Shown here piece by piece: positions 45,174-57,510 of a stretch of 64,000 nt of DNA. Made by a program: the position numbers and the translations under genes. The stretch comes from Amaurobius ferox (lineage: Eukaryota; Arthropoda; Arachnida; Araneae; Amaurobiidae). The stretch's first letter is position 1. Each line of letters starts with the position of its first letter. The stretch lies in contig OX578137.1 in the NCBI GenBank assembly GCA_951213105.1, forward strand, positions 56,187,236 through 56,251,235, in the 5' to 3' direction. The notes beneath the pieces were generated by a model, which saw only the letters and a list, made by a program, of their open reading frames with translations, made no database searches and was not told the DNA's origin.

Positions 45174-46640
45174 CTGACATTCTCACAATTGAATGCCATT
45201 TACATCACGTAACTTCATTCTCTGAATAATAAGCCTTCTTATATAGCCTCCGTGGAAAGATCTAGAAAAATCTATGTAACGCGTGAAATTCTTGACCAGT
45301 CACTTACATACTCAAACTTTATCAATTATCTATAATAAACTTTATCAGCTGTTAAAATCGCAAAGTTCATCGCCATGCTTATGCGGTTCGGTCCTCACCG
45401 TAAATACAATTGACTGCTGTAATGGTTGTTTTTCTGCATATGGGAAGAGTCTCACTCTATAGCTAGCAATCACAAAGTCTAACTGTTTAGAAGATTTCAT
45501 GGCAAATAACGTCGGAAGACAAGTGAAACATTTATCCACGACGATATTATCTGACTTTACGAACAAAACCAGTTTTTTGCATTGTATTTTATATTACTAC
45601 ACAAACTTTTCTTTCAAGACTTGTGATAAAAATGCTATTCCAAAGTCCATTAAATTTTTGAGTGAAAATAACTTCCATTTTGCAAATATTCAAACGTTGG
45701 AATGGCTTGAGCGATGGCAGATAAAAATTTTCATTTAGTTCTTATCTCTAGAATTGTATTTCATTTACACTTTGCGGGATTACGACAAAGCGTCGGAATT
45801 TCGTTTATGTTTCTTCTAAAATATGCTGGACTATTGCGGAAATCACACATAAAAAATAAAGTCATAAAGTATTGTATAAAATGAATGTTCTTCTCATTTT
45901 AGACTTTATGTTTTTTAAATTTGGTACAAAGAAAATGCACAATGTGTTTCACTTGATTTTTTTTACAGTAAGTTATAAATAGTAGTATATTTCAGACCAA
46001 CGCAGATGGTCTGTATTTGGTTTCCGGTTTGCCGATTGTTATTTTCGGGTAAAATTAAATAATTTTTTCCACAATCCCCGATCCTCCTTTTATTCAGAAA
46101 AATCAAGATACATACAGATAGGGGAGTAAAATATAATTTTTGAAAGGAAATGAAAAAGAAAATCATTGGAATTTTACGTGACGACTACAATGAATAGAAT
46201 GCAATTAATTGATTAACTACGTAATTAACTATGCAACCAGATTGCAATTAAGTTATCTACTTTTAAAATAAAAAAAAATCGTATGTAAAAAGTATGAGTA
46301 CTGAGAAGTTCCATGAAATAGGTGGGGAGGATTATAAGCAGATTTCTTGTAGATAGTCTACACATTTTCAGAGGAGCATTTTAGTTAGGGAATATTTTAG
46401 GGGTTATACTGCAATATTTTTTAGTGATAGAAAACTGCACAATGCCCAAGGTGTGCACGATTTTTCTTTATAGGACAAGTCTAATCTACAGAAACGTAGA
46501 AAACTAAAGGATAATTTTACAAATATTAATCCATTATTCCAAACGTACATATGAGCCTTACCTAAAGCACACATATCAAAAGTGGCAAAGGCTCTGTGGT
46601 CGAATTATTTCTAAAACAGAGCTCCGCGGAGCAAAACGTG
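45174..46640. other. No gene seen
   Basis: AT-rich sequence. Short frames such as 45345-45566 minus and 45499-45738 plus carry no recognisable domains. Confidence 0.5.
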
Positions 46641-46641
46641 T

Positions 46642-46735
46642 GGAAAATGGGTGGGACAGCGCAGTGGTTAGAGCACGAAGATTAAACTTAGACGATCCGA
46701 GTTCCTTTCCCGGCGCTTCCCAAACTGTCGCTAAA
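46642..46735 (+). repeat. tRNA-headed SINE fragment (head only)
   Basis: AATGGGTGGGA(C/G)AGCG, GTGGTTAGAGCAC (A-box region), GAGTTCCTTTCCCGGCGCT (B-box region) and CCAAACTGTC parallel the head of the SINE at 25283, but the conserved body does not follow. A later GGATTCAATTCCT (46768-46780) looks like an isolated B box. Confidence 0.65.
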
Positions 46736-47159
46736 ACAGTTAGTGTTCTGATCTCTAGATCCAGCGGATTCAATTCCTAGATATACACAAGGAGTGCTAA
46801 GCATGTTTACATGCGTTTTAGTATTGGCAATCAACTTTAACCTATAATTTACGGTCAAATTAGACCTCGTTCTTCCAAAACTTAGTGACATTTCAACTCC
46901 AATATAACTGAAGAGTTTTGTGTCACTGATCAAAAAATAATTTATTATTTAACAAAAATAATATCTTCTAATTACGGGAAAACGTCCGTATCATACATAA
47001 AATTCCTTATCATACTGTTCGGTATCCTGTCCGGTACATATTTTCTTACAATAAAAAACTTGTCCATCTCTGTTCATTGTAACACGCTTAGGTTTTAAAA
47101 CATAAAAAAAAATTGCAATAAAAAGTTCCTGAGGAAATAAAAAGAAATTTATCACGCTT

Positions 47160-47348
47160 GAATTTATTCCTGGTCGAAAGTGTCTGGAAACTCATTTAGC
47201 AGATCTTGAGTGTCACAAAAGCCATCACTCGATATTAGGTTCTGAATTAAAAACGAGCGGAAAGGAATTTATGGATGGGGTCGATATGGGAACAAAGTAC
47301 TTTTTATGTACGGTGCAATATTTGATGGATGGATCTTATCGCGTCTAG
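47160..47348 (+). repeat. ORF-like repeat, mate of 62979-63224
   Basis: An open frame of 62 codons, EFIPGRKCLETHLADLECHK then SHHSILGSELKTSGKEFMDG, VDMGTKYFLCTVQYLMDGSY. It matches, without a gap, the frame at 62979-63224. No start codon precedes it. Nucleotide similarity runs to about 47395. Many differences between the two copies change amino acids, so selection on a protein is not evident. Not recognised as any known family. Confidence 0.5.
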
Positions 47349-47643
47349 TTACCGCTGTGGAGCCTTTCAAAGATTTTATTCACCGTTCACAATGATTTGA
47401 ATTATAAGAAACAAAAAAAAATCTATGTCAATATTCTGTTTCATGTAATTCAAGAACAATGTCGTTATGTAATGAAACATTTTAACAGGAGTCTAACAAC
47501 ACACAAGACATTATATGTCCATTATTTTTGTTTTACAACATATTTTATACGTTTAATTTCTAAATGGCTAATATGTTCATGTCCATAGTGGGATATAAGA
47601 TCGTTGCAATATACATTGAAATATTTAGATATGTTGGTTGTAT

Positions 47644-47900
47644 TATTACTTTCTCTGCATACAGAGTATGAGACGCCGGGAAAGTATTGTCACAGAGTTG
47701 AAGATTCGAATTCAAGTTTTTGATGGAAGAGCACATTTCAAGCATTCTCGAATATGAATCGAACTTTTTTGAGGTGATGGCTGTGTGTATGTGTGTGAGT
47801 ATATACATGTGTGTGAGTATATACATGTGTGTATGTGTGTGAGTGTATATGTGTGTATGTATGTCTGTATGCGAATGTATACTAATTGGATCGTTCTGAA
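47644..47900 (+). mobile_element. Family X2 5' part
   Basis: TTACTTTCTCTGCATACAGA with GGGAAAGTATTGTCACAG forms the altered X2 5' hairpin; then AAGATTCGAATTCAAGTTTT, GAGCACATTTCAAGCATTCT and a TGTG/TATG microsatellite at 47779-47868. The rest is missing or diverged. The 88-codon minus and 80-codon plus frames overlap the microsatellite and are artefacts. Confidence 0.65.
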
Positions 47901-48299
47901 TCTATATGTTTTTCAAATTAATCCTTGTAAATGGAGAAATAGCCTTCCAGAGTTTGGCCTTTTTTGTTATTTTTATGTGTACAATCTCAGGCCAATGGCA
48001 TTGCTACAACATGATGCAATCGTATAGCTGTGCGATTTTAATGCCTGATGAAAAAGTGTATTTAGTAAGTTAGCAATAAGACTATCCCTTTACCTGCATG
48101 ATTCAATTGAACAGCGACGTTAAAATTGAGAGATCATCCCAATTTTAAAATTCAGAATATGAATATCACCTCTCTAAAAACGCATTGTCAGTATGTCAGA
48201 GCACTAAATGCAACCCCAAGGGCTAAACAGACTAGTGTATATTAACTACTTCGACTACGCTGAATCCAAATCTGGAATCTATCTATTTTTAACATTAAC

Positions 48300-49065
48300 C
48301 CTTGGCTCTGGAGAAAAATCATTTATTGAAGGGGGGGGGGATAAACCATACCCGAGGTCACTGGTTGCGATTCCTGGGCTAGAGCGCTAAAGTAATTCTC
48401 GCCTAGGGTGGGCTTAACGGGCTCAAAATTTTTGCCCATATTTTTTCTGGCGTTTGTTATTATCAATCATAGTAAATCCATCAGTAGTCATAAAATCTGA
48501 GTCAGTTGGCTCTAGTAGTCATTTTTAGTGTCTTTCGTAGTCTGCTTAGGGTCCTTATCCTTAATATTTTCATTAGAAAAAGCTTTAGCAATTTTTTCTG
48601 TATCCTCAGAAATGTTAGATTTAGTATTTTTATCAAGCACATTATTATGAACAGAATTAAAAACATTATTATCTACAGTGTTTAAATATTATTATCTACA
48701 GTATATAAATATTAGTATCTTCAGTACCTACAGTATTTACAACATTATTTATGTTTATGTCATTATTATCAATGTTGTCCTTCGAAGTCACATTATTATC
48801 AACAGAAATGGGAATGCAGGTAGTAACAAACATACCGTTTTGAATAGCGTCGCCATTTTTTTCATGGCACTGAGTGCCACATCAGCTTTACGACGGAGGA
48901 TTTTTTGTCTGGTCACTTCCTCAGGAGTTCTCTCAAGTTTCATTTCCAGAATCAAAATCTTACCATTAATTGCTGCAAAGGATTCACGAACTTTCTGTAG
49001 TTCTGTTATGGTGAGCTCGCATTCGTTTCCCTAATCTTTCACCTTTACCTGCTTCCATTCCACTG
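48300..49065 (-). pseudogene. LINE ORF1-like remnant
   Basis: On the minus strand: EKATVEWKQVKVKD, stop, GNECELTITELQKVRESFAA then INGKILILEMKLERTPEEVT, RQKILRRKADVALSAMKKMA (to about 48840), a helical, charged stretch. After Asn/Asp-rich low-complexity sequence comes PTLGENYFSALAQESQPVTS then GMVYPPPPP (near 48420-48330), resembling the proline-rich linker before the zinc-knuckle part of Jockey-type ORF1 proteins. Frameshifts and stops break it. The 118-codon plus frame at 48678-49034 is its shadow. Confidence 0.45.
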
Positions 49066-49209
49066 TCGCCTTCTCCTCTATTGCTAGTGGTTAGCTGGGC
49101 ATCGCTCACCGCATTGGGCTGAGCATCAATCTCACGTCCTTGACGAGAGTCGGAATTATGAGTTCAGATGTGCGACCCGTGAGGCCGAACGCAGCTGGAC
49201 GGACCTGCG

Positions 49210-50830
49210 GATGTACAGAAATATAATATTATGCAGTATACATATATAATATTTAAAGGTCTGAAGAACGGTGCGAAGTGGCAGTTAATTGCTTTAAATT
49301 AATAGTGGGAAATTTTAAGCAACCTTTCATAGTGGATTTTCATCCAGTGGAAGATTTTTCATTGTAGATAACTAGCCTGAGGACGATAGTTTACAGTTTT
49401 TTGTAATGCTTATGTTGAACAGCTGCGCGGCTATACCTTTCGCAGTTTTCTTGAAGTCGAATGTCTTAATATATAACACTTGATTAAATGAATTTATATT
49501 TTTTATACAATATAATTTAAAAATATTATTGGTATATATGAGCGGTATACTTAAAATTTTGCTTTTAACTTTTTGCAATTTCATACTCCTTTGGGAAGAT
49601 AGAATAATGTTTAATGTTTTGGACCAAGAACTGTTTAAATGGCTGTCGTCAAGAAAATTTATCTATGACTAGTTGGGATATAGACGAAATAAAAAAAAAG
49701 TTGATTTGAAATGACAGAATTAGTGTCAATGGGAAATCCGGAAAGTTATTTTAATTTCCACATTTGTTCTTTGTCATTTTAGCATCAGCGAAAATGCTGA
49801 TTTAGAATGAAACCATTTCTTAAAAAATTTGCCATCCCTCTTTCATATTTGTACACTATTTCAAACCTCCAAAAACAGTATTTCGAACTTTTTTTATTAC
49901 ATTTTTATTAACTAATTTATTAAAACAGTGGGAGGAGAGAAATATGGGCGTGCCCATATACACAATTAATATATATCCTTCCTGTTCACAATTAAATCAT
50001 GCAGACATTTTCAAAGTAATGCTTGTTTTGTACAATTAAACTTAAATGTCAGAATTATCATTTTGTTTAATTTATTATAGGAGAAAAAGGCCCCCCGTAA
50101 CCATTGCTCCTATACAAAAGTGAAGTACAAGACCCCTCCCCCCCATAGAGTGATATGTATGCACTGCCCTACAAAACTTAAACCCGGATCAGAAAGTCTG
50201 CTCTTACCCATTGTAAACCGCAAAAAGCTGTTTGGCTATTGTAGGGAAACTAAAGAAATATCCGTGATAACATATTGGTGCTAAAGAAAAATGTAATTAA
50301 ATTTTTATTAGAATTAAAGCAAATATCGTAATTTTCCCATATATCTTATGACATTTATAATATTAACAATCAAGTTTTCAGAGAATACGTATACAATTTT
50401 AATGTAATTATTCTTATTTTTCATGTGAGATTTTATTTCTACTGAGATGATTTTTAAAATCCTGAGTCATATCCCAAATGTCTGAAAGTTTGAAAACTAA
50501 CCATTATTGAAATATTTGTTCTGCAATAAAATATTTGAAGTTTTAGCAATTACTCGAATAACTAAGTTATTCATTTAAGATATACCGTAAAAGTGTTTGG
50601 GAGATTTATTTTTGAAGTTGGTAACAACTTAATGATAAAAGCAATCGATAAAAGCATTTGTATTATCTATGAAAATATAAACTATTTTGATATCATTAAC
50701 AACCAAAGTACTGTTCTAAACATAAATTTCTTCTCTATACTATATAGTATCAAACTTGTCGCCTGTGATTATCCTTACAAAAGAAATAAAAATCTTAAAA
50801 TACATATAACTTGAATTTTATTATGAAAAT
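49210..50830. other. No gene seen
   Basis: AT-rich sequence without recognisable elements; the short frames have no domain content. Confidence 0.5.
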
Positions 50831-50879
50831 TATTAAAGAATCTCTCCAGCTCTGGATTTTTGCATAATGTATTTATACA

Positions 50880-51125
50880 TAAAACTGGATAGCTGTAGAT
50901 GCATTCTGTCTTTAGTTATAGTGCCCATACGTTTTGTACAGCTGCGAAAAAAGAAAAAGGCCCACCCTCTGTTAATCGAGCATCGTTCATTGTAGAGAAA
51001 ATTGAAAGATAGCATTCGATTTGGAATAACATCCTCTACAAATTAATGTGCGTAAAATTTGCATAAGGGACCGTCTTCATGTCTAAACGCGCACAAACTT
51101 TAAATTTTTCAATGGCAATACCCAA
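50880..51125 (-). repeat. Dispersed repeat K, reverse copy
   Basis: In reverse complement it matches 57310-57510 closely: GTATTGCCATTGAAAA, AAAGTTTGTGCGCGTTTAGA, TATGCAAATTTTACGCACAT, TTTCAATTTTCTCTACAATG, ACGATGCTCGATTAAC. A shared frame (GPLCKFYAHxFVEDxIPNRM) exists but has a stop in this copy. Confidence 0.75.
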
Positions 51126-51559
51126 GTTTGACGCAATATTTCGAATATAACACTAAAAATTAACCTCGGATATTAAGTTTCAAGTTATTTGGATGAAGCG
51201 TTTCTGAATTATGAGTATGCAAAGTTTTGAGCTCCTAATGTTAAATTAATTTCCACGACTTCCATTCATATCTTTTGTAATAATTATCTGCTCACGCTGA
51301 TTATTTGTATGGCGTTACTACTAAGCAACCCAAACACATTTACGTGATTTTTATTTTTGTGGAAATAATTGTTTGTATGAAATATTAATTATGAAATCAA
51401 TAATCGAAAAAATATGAATAAAAACCTGGACATCTTTTGATAAAAATCGATTCACAAAGACTTTTTATATGTTTATGTAAAATTCTAGGTGTTTCCTCCC
51501 TCTAGTTCTTTCGAAATCTTTAAATATTCAGCATCACGATGATTTTAGGGTCGTATATT

Positions 51560-51960
51560 AGTTTAAAACAAGAAAAATCAATCATGCATAAAGCATTGTT
51601 TATGAAACACTTTCCAACTTCAATGCAATTTTATATAAACTTCTCTAAAATGCGATACATTCCTCGGTAATACTTTTAAAATTATCACAATACTACACTA
51701 ATTTTTTATATATGAAAACTTAAAACTTCATCGAAAAAATGAACTTCATTCAAATGACGGCATTGAAATATAAATTGCCTTGTTTAAACATCTCTAAAAT
51801 GCGATACATTCCTCGGTAATATTTTTAAAGTTATAATAATACTACAATAATTTATTATATTTGAAAACTCCATCGAAATCAAATAAATTTTATTGAAATG
51901 ACGTCATCGAAACATAAATCGCCTCTATATAAAAGCAGCATTTCATTCTTAAACTTTTTC
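51560..51960 (+). repeat. Dispersed repeat W with internal duplication
   Basis: AAAAATCAATCATGCATAAA and ACACTTTCCAACT match 16140-16450 in reverse. The segment from CTCTAAAATGCGATACATTC is duplicated (from 51641 and again from 51801, about 160 bp apart), each followed by CCTCGGTAATA and a CATCGAAA stretch. Confidence 0.7.
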
Positions 51961-52416
51961 CATTCATCACGAGTGTAATAATTTATTTTATTTTAAAACT
52001 TAAAACCATGGAGGTACAAGTAATTTAACTCTATGCTTAAAACTCCATCGAAAAAATCGTCTGGTTCTATGTGTAAAATCAATTAATGTTTCATTCATAT
52101 CAGCTATATTGCAGACTCCATGAGCTAAATAATTTTGCGTTAAAAAAATGCAGCAATTCTTATACAATTCATTCTACATCGTTTGGTGTTTACACTTTCC
52201 ATAAGTGAAAATTAGGCCCGTTGTAGAAATAATTGAAGTTTGATGATCATTTAAACTCAAATATATTGTAATTTCTTTGTTTCAGTATGTAGATGCACAG
52301 AATTTAAGCGAAAATAAATCGGTTTTAGAACGGATACAACACTGGATATGAATTAAAAAGAACTTTAAAAATCACGATTTTGAACTAAGATGGATTCCAT
52401 ATTTTATTTTGAAGTG

Positions 52417-52488
52417 GGTCACCTGATCTCTTCATATAATGGTCACGTGATCTCGTCATATAGTGGTCACGTGATCTCTTCATATAAA
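52417..52488. repeat. 24-bp tandem repeat, three units
   Basis: Units GGTCACGTGATCTCTTCATA plus TAAT at 52417, 52441 and 52465 with one or two changes each. Two contain the E-box-like palindrome CACGTG. Confidence 0.92.
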
Positions 52489-53429
52489 GGGTGTAATTAT
52501 TATTTTAATTCTTATTTAAAAAACTACTGAATATATTTTGCTGAAATTCTTTTATGTATTTTATGGGATAATTTGAATATTTCTTAAAACTTTCGAAGCA
52601 ATTTGTGAATTTTAAATTCGCTTAAAAATGTTTGAAAAATTAGGTCCCATAGGGTTCAATGTATTTCATTTTATCAACTCGGGTTCAATCCAAAACTAAT
52701 TGGGTGATATTATTCATTTATATTTCCATTGGTCCCACAGACCGTCTGAACAACATACTAAAATTTCATTTTGATAAAGTCATTTTCACGACAATTATCG
52801 TTCTAACGGTCAGTCAGACAGACAGACAGAATAATGAAGTCATAAATACTTTTCAACTAAGTTTGAAAATGTTAAAAATGGCTAATTTGATAAAGTTACA
52901 TTAATTGTAAGTTAATCTTTATTTAGGAACACAGGCATTTATTTTTACCCAGTTTTAATAAAAACTTTGTATAAACAGTGCTGTATAGATGCAACCGAAT
53001 CAACGTAATTCTGCTACTGTATTGAAGGGTGAAAACTTGTATTGTTATAAATGGGATCTATTTATGTTTCTTTCGATTAATAGTTCTGGAGCTACTGCGA
53101 GTTGAAATCGCCCACAAAATATGATAATTTATAATAAAAAATATATATATATAAAACAATAACAATTATAAAATTATGTGTTACTAAACACCATAACACA
53201 TAGCTTTACATCAAAAGACGAATTTGTATATTTACGGTTTAGTATTATAGTTATTACAGCAACCTCTTATTCAAACCTTTTATTCAAAGGTAAAATGATT
53301 CTATAATTTTATTCTCAATTTATTTTCGCCTATTTAACTGTATTACAAAGGAGAGTTATCACACCTAATAACATTCTTATTTAAAGTTTTACTGTGGTAT
53401 ATATGTTTGAAAGTCGGGTTTGTTAGAAA
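52489..53429. other. No gene seen
   Basis: AT-rich, with a short CAGA run at 52811-52830. Nothing else recognised. Confidence 0.5.
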
Positions 53430-54900
53430 TGCGTATGCTTCGACTATATATTGTGCGTATGCTTCGGCACTTGACCCGAGGAGGTCTCGGCAACTTGACT
53501 AGACGACGAAGGGCACAATTATTGGAATGTGCCAATCTGGCAAAAACATGAGGGAGATTGTGTAATGTCGAGATTGAACTCGCATTACTTTTGTGTAAAA
53601 TGTATAAATTTATGTAATGTATTTCTGTTCATCTAATTTTATATACAGCTTTAACTATTTTAATTCTGCTTTGAACCCTCCTCTTGCCATTTTATGTAAT
53701 TTATATTTGAGAACATTTATAATTCTTAATCCGCAATCAGAATCCTTTTTAAAGTATTATTTAAAACGTGCGAGCGCTCTGAGAGCTATTTCTTCCTTTG
53801 AGTTCGAGGTCACCGTTTTGGCTGATGAAATAGAAAAGTAAAGGTTTGGATTAATACAATGTATATGTTTCTGCAGTGAAGAAGGTGTAGAGGCGATGGC
53901 TGGCGTGACGGGAAAAGGAAAATTCCTTTTCTTTTGTCTGAACTGAAAGGCATCTGGTGTTGAAGAGAAATATTTTTTGGCGGGAATATGGTTTTGGAAG
54001 CTGCATAAAAGAACTGAGAGACATTTTTCTTGGCGAATTTTCCATTTTTGACTGCCAGACCACTTTTCGGCAGTTTGGGCATTGGCCCAAATAATTTCGA
54101 CGCTCACGACGGACCCCAGAAGCTTGACCGCCAGGTTAGTTCCTTGAGGTCCGTGAGTTTGGAGGAAATGTTGCCCGCCTGATGGCGGATGGCCCGAGGT
54201 TCATGCCGGATCCGATTAATGCCGAGTCCGATTCCTTGCCTGAAACGACCGAAAGATTTTGCGACGAGTCTGTCTGGGACAAGAGTCTCCAGTGGACCCC
54301 TCTGGTGTGGGGATCTATTCTATTGAGGGACATTATGGTCGCTAGGTTCTGTTGATATCTGAGTTTTGCATGATTTTTCATCTTCGTGATGACTTCGTCG
54401 TGGCTCGAGGTAAGGCTTTAAATTGAAACTTAGAAACGGGCCCTGAGGTTCGTTCCCCGGAAATCTCAGTGTATTTACCATCTGAAGTTAACTACTAAAA
54501 TAACTGCGAGCCGAACATGATTGGCAACTGTGCTGGTTCGACGAGTAACCTGCTCTTAAATCTACTTAAAATTATTATTTAATTATAATCTATCAATTTA
54601 TATGAAAATGCCGTAAATTCCATTCTTATGCTCTCCGAGTGCTCACCCCAGTTGGTTTGACCATACCACATATTTGTATATTTATTATATAAGGTTTTGC
54701 CACTTTTTAATACATTTTGATTATTGCGACTCTGAAGCCTGTGGCATTTTGAATGAAGAGCCTGAGTCCAGTGGCGTGCTGAAGGGTTCAGCTGTTGTTT
54801 TTTAATACTCCTTTTATAAAGTTAATAAATGGTATTATTTTTAACTTCTAAATTCTGGTGTTTATTCTGTATTTTGTTTTATTTTATTTGTGAAGAAAAC
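53430..54900. other. GC-richer block of unknown origin
   Basis: Composition rises relative to flanks. Minus frames at 53757-54107 and 54136-54381 (90-116 codons) overlap each other and lack recognisable domains. TATA-like ATTATATAAGG (54684-54694) and AATAAA-like signals occur, as in LTRs, but no repeat boundaries were found. It could be part of the element that includes the transposase exons downstream. Confidence 0.3.
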
Positions 54901-55172
54901 GTTCCTTAAAGGTAAGGCTTTTGATTTTAAATGTTTTATTGGATATTTTGGTTCTGTTGTATTTCGGGCAGGTCATCTCGGAGATTTACTTCACCGGACA
55001 GGAGGGTGAACTTGAGGGTTATTATTTTGCGGCTTTTCGATCACGTGTTTGTAAGTGGTGCTTGTGCTTGTATATCTTCTAAATTCGAAAATTTAGGAAG
55101 TCACGTCCGCGCGTTCACATTTGCACGGATTTTACAAGTCTGCCATAAAACAGTGTCTAGATGGATTAATAG

Positions 55173-55292
55173 GTGAGTAATGTTAGTGGCTGTTGATTGA
55201 TGATGTTTTTTACATGCTACGCTAGACTTATATGAAAATTTCAACTCAAATTGGAAAATAAATGTTGCTATGTGAATTTATATTGTTTGTAG
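55173..55292 (+). other. Intron 1 of the transposase
   Basis: Donor AG|GTGAGT and acceptor TTTGTAG|G. Removal joins AG and G to restore an Arg codon within RWINRYQNTGSV, continuous with Tc1-like sequences. Confidence 0.75.
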
Positions 55293-55441
55293 GTATCAAA
55301 ACACAGGGAGTGTTGTAGATCGACGAAGTGGCAGTGGTCGTCCTCCGATTTTAACTGGCGATGAGGCTCGGGAGGTTTGCGGTAGCTGTAACGGACCCAT
55401 TTATGAATTCTGTTCAAATTAGGAATGAGCTGGAATTAGAC

Positions 55442-55521
55442 GTAAGATAACTTTTAATGTCGATATATTGGTTATATTTACGGTTGCTCCTTGAGCTATA
55501 TTGTAACTTACATTTTATTAG
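55442..55521 (+). other. Intron 2 of the transposase
   Basis: Donor GAC|GTAAGA, acceptor TTTATTAG|GTT, 80 bp, phase 0. Splicing gives NELELDVTPRTIRNTL, a typical Tc1-like run. Confidence 0.78.
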
Positions 55522-55959
55522 GTTACACCACGAACTATACGTAACACTCTCTATGAAGGAGGTCTACAAAGCTGAGTGGCAGACTGAAAACCAACACTGA
55601 CTGATGATCAGAGGCACCACAGATTGCGTTTTGCAACAGCCCATCTCAACTGGACCATTTCTGATTGGGGTTCAGTTCTGTTTACAGATGAGAGTGGCGT
55701 TCAGTCGTTTAAAATTACTGTGGTTACAGTGTACCGACCGAAGGGTTATAGATTTGACCAACGGTATATACACAATATTAATCGCAGCGGAAGAATATCT
55801 GTTTCGGTGTGGGGTTGTATGTCTGCTCAAGACATTGGTACTCTGCACCAGATTCAAGGACGATTGAACGGACTATCTTACTGCAATATACTAGAGCACG
55901 TTATGATTCCTGATGTCCTGGACAACCACTTTCAATATGGCTGTTTTCTCTTTCAGCAG

Positions 55960-56469
55960 ATAATAAGTATGGATTCTATTGTTTAATATATCATGCCATT
56001 TGCCTTGACGAAAAGTGGAGATTTCCTCCCGGTCTTCATCATCAATTATAATTCTTCACTCTTTTACAAAAATTTATACCGAACTTAAAAAGAATCAACG
56101 AAAATGGTTCGTTTCATCGAAGGCTAAGAAAATGGCGGGAGTGCATCATTTATGCATCCAACGCTACAATAGGTCGATCTGCAAGGGAGGTAATGTCTGA
56201 CGTGGAGGGCTTACAAAGAGGAAATGTGCCGCATTCGCGTAGTATTCTGGAAAATCCACGGGCAATTTAATATACTCACCAGGGGACCTGTAATTTAAGG
56301 TAGATTTCAAACCATTACAAACATATGCGTACTGAAGTAAGTATACAGCATAGCATTCTCCGGAAATCGAGCCTGTCACTTTTGGGTTCGAAATTCCTAA
56401 TAATATTAAACATTATTGTCATAAACTATTGTTTTCCCACCTTTAAATTGTGTGCTTTTTTATTTGCAG
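55960..56469 (+). other. Intron 3 of the transposase, broken donor
   Basis: The acceptor TTTATTTGCAG|GAT is strong. The donor position reads CAG|ATAATAAGTATGG; a G-to-A change at the first base would explain it (CAG|GTAATAAG is a good donor). The join FQQ|DNS falls at the second catalytic Asp. An AT-AG (U12-type) intron is a less likely alternative. Confidence 0.65.
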
Positions 56470-57039
56470 GATAACAGCCTCATCTACACGAGCACTGTGG
56501 CTAAAACGTGATGTCAAGAATACAAAATCAGGGAATTGGACTGGTCTAGCAATACCGCAGATCTGAACCCTATTGTAAATGCTTGGGCGCTGTGGAAACA
56601 CCAGATAAGTATGGATGGGATTACAACCACTGATCAACTTTGGAGATCTGCTACTAGATCATGGGATGAAATAAAACAAGAACCATACATTGTTTACAGC
56701 CTCATGCAATCTATGCCCCGCAGACTTCAAGCGGTGATTGATAATGACGGAGGTTGCACACCGTATTGATACTTTTAAATTCGTCACCAAGTCCCAATGG
56801 AGTTGTTTTTGTCACGTGATCTGCAGATATTTGTTAGTCTCATAAATTGTTTTTGACACAGCATTATAAAATAACATTTGAAAATAAACATTTCATTCTT
56901 TTTTATTTCTTCTTTCTTTTATTGATCCTGGCACGAATGCCCCATTTAGTTTTTTGCAATGTACCCAGTACGTTTTATCTCCTAATAATCGTGCCCTATT
57001 TGAGGCTCACATAATCCTATCAATTACTGGCCTACTGCC

Positions 57040-57150
57040 TTAGTAACACACACACACACAAGACAACACCACACCCAGCCATGAAAATGCTCACCCACTC
57101 ATACAGGAATTGAACCTGCGACCTTTTGGCTGTGAGGTAGGTCATAATGC
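57040..57150 (-). repeat. tRNA-headed SINE, minus strand
   Basis: The minus strand reads TGACCTACCTCACAGCCAAA, AGGTCGCAGGTTCAATTCCT (B box), GAGTGGGTGAGCATTTTCAT and a TG-rich tail. The promoter B box is intact; an A box is not obvious. Confidence 0.55.
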
Positions 57151-57299
57151 TGAATGTCAAGAGGATAGTTCAATAATTAACAACAGTGCTGTGGTCAATC
57201 AACGAAACATCGCCCTTCATATTGTGGTTTTCAATATGGAGCTGATCCCCGAAAATTGCACATTTCTCGGGTCCTAAATTTGGGGGTCTAGAACTTGTG

Positions 57300-57510
57300 G
57301 GTGACGACAAAATTGGGTGTTGCCATTGAAAATTTCAAAGTTTGTGCGCGTTTAGATATGAAGACGGCCCCTTATGCAAATTTTACGCACATTATTTTGT
57401 AGAGGATATTATTCCTAATCGAATGGTTTCTTTCAATTTTCTCTACGATGAACGATGCTCGATTAACGGAGGATGGGGCGTTTTTCTCCGCACCTGTACA
57501 TACACGCATA
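57300..57510 (+). repeat. Dispersed repeat K, forward copy
   Basis: Mate of 50880-51125. The plus frame at 57342-57560 contains GPLCKFYAHYFVEDIIPNRM without stops, but nothing identifies it as a gene, and the mate has a stop in the same frame. Confidence 0.75.

Larger units (their letters stand above)
54931..56769 (+). pseudogene. Tc1-like transposase gene with three introns (decayed)
   Basis: Four exons combine into one Tc1-like transposase. Exon 1 (to 55172): ...ARILQVCHKTVSRWINR, a helix-turn-helix. Exon 2 (55293-55441): YQNTGSVVDRRSGSGRPPIL then TGDEAREV, one extra base, AVAVTDPFMNSVQIRNELEL D. Exon 3 (55522-55959): VTPRTIRNTLYEGG, DWGSVLFTDESGVQSF (first Asp), ISVSVWGCM, NILEHVMIPDVLDNHFQYGC then FLFQQ. 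Exon 4 (56470-56769): DNS (second Asp), LDWSSNTADLNPIVNAWALW (Glu position now Val), ending MPRRLQAVIDNDGGCTPY. Introns: 55173-55292 (GT-AG, phase 2), 55442-55521 (GT-AG, phase 0), 55960-56469 (AT-AG). In-frame stops at 55573, 55585 and 56509. No terminal inverted repeats found. Confidence 0.8.

Noticed and set aside
48678..49034. 118-codon plus-strand ORF
   Set aside because: The opposite strand gives an ORF1-like translation; the plus frame is its shadow.
53757..54107. 116-codon minus-strand ORF
   Set aside because: Two other frames of similar length overlap it, and none shows a domain or conserved motif.
55051..55096. Additional 46-bp intron in exon 1 of the split transposase
   Set aside because: GTAAGT and a TTTAG are present, but removing it breaks the reading frame, whereas the unspliced frame stays open.
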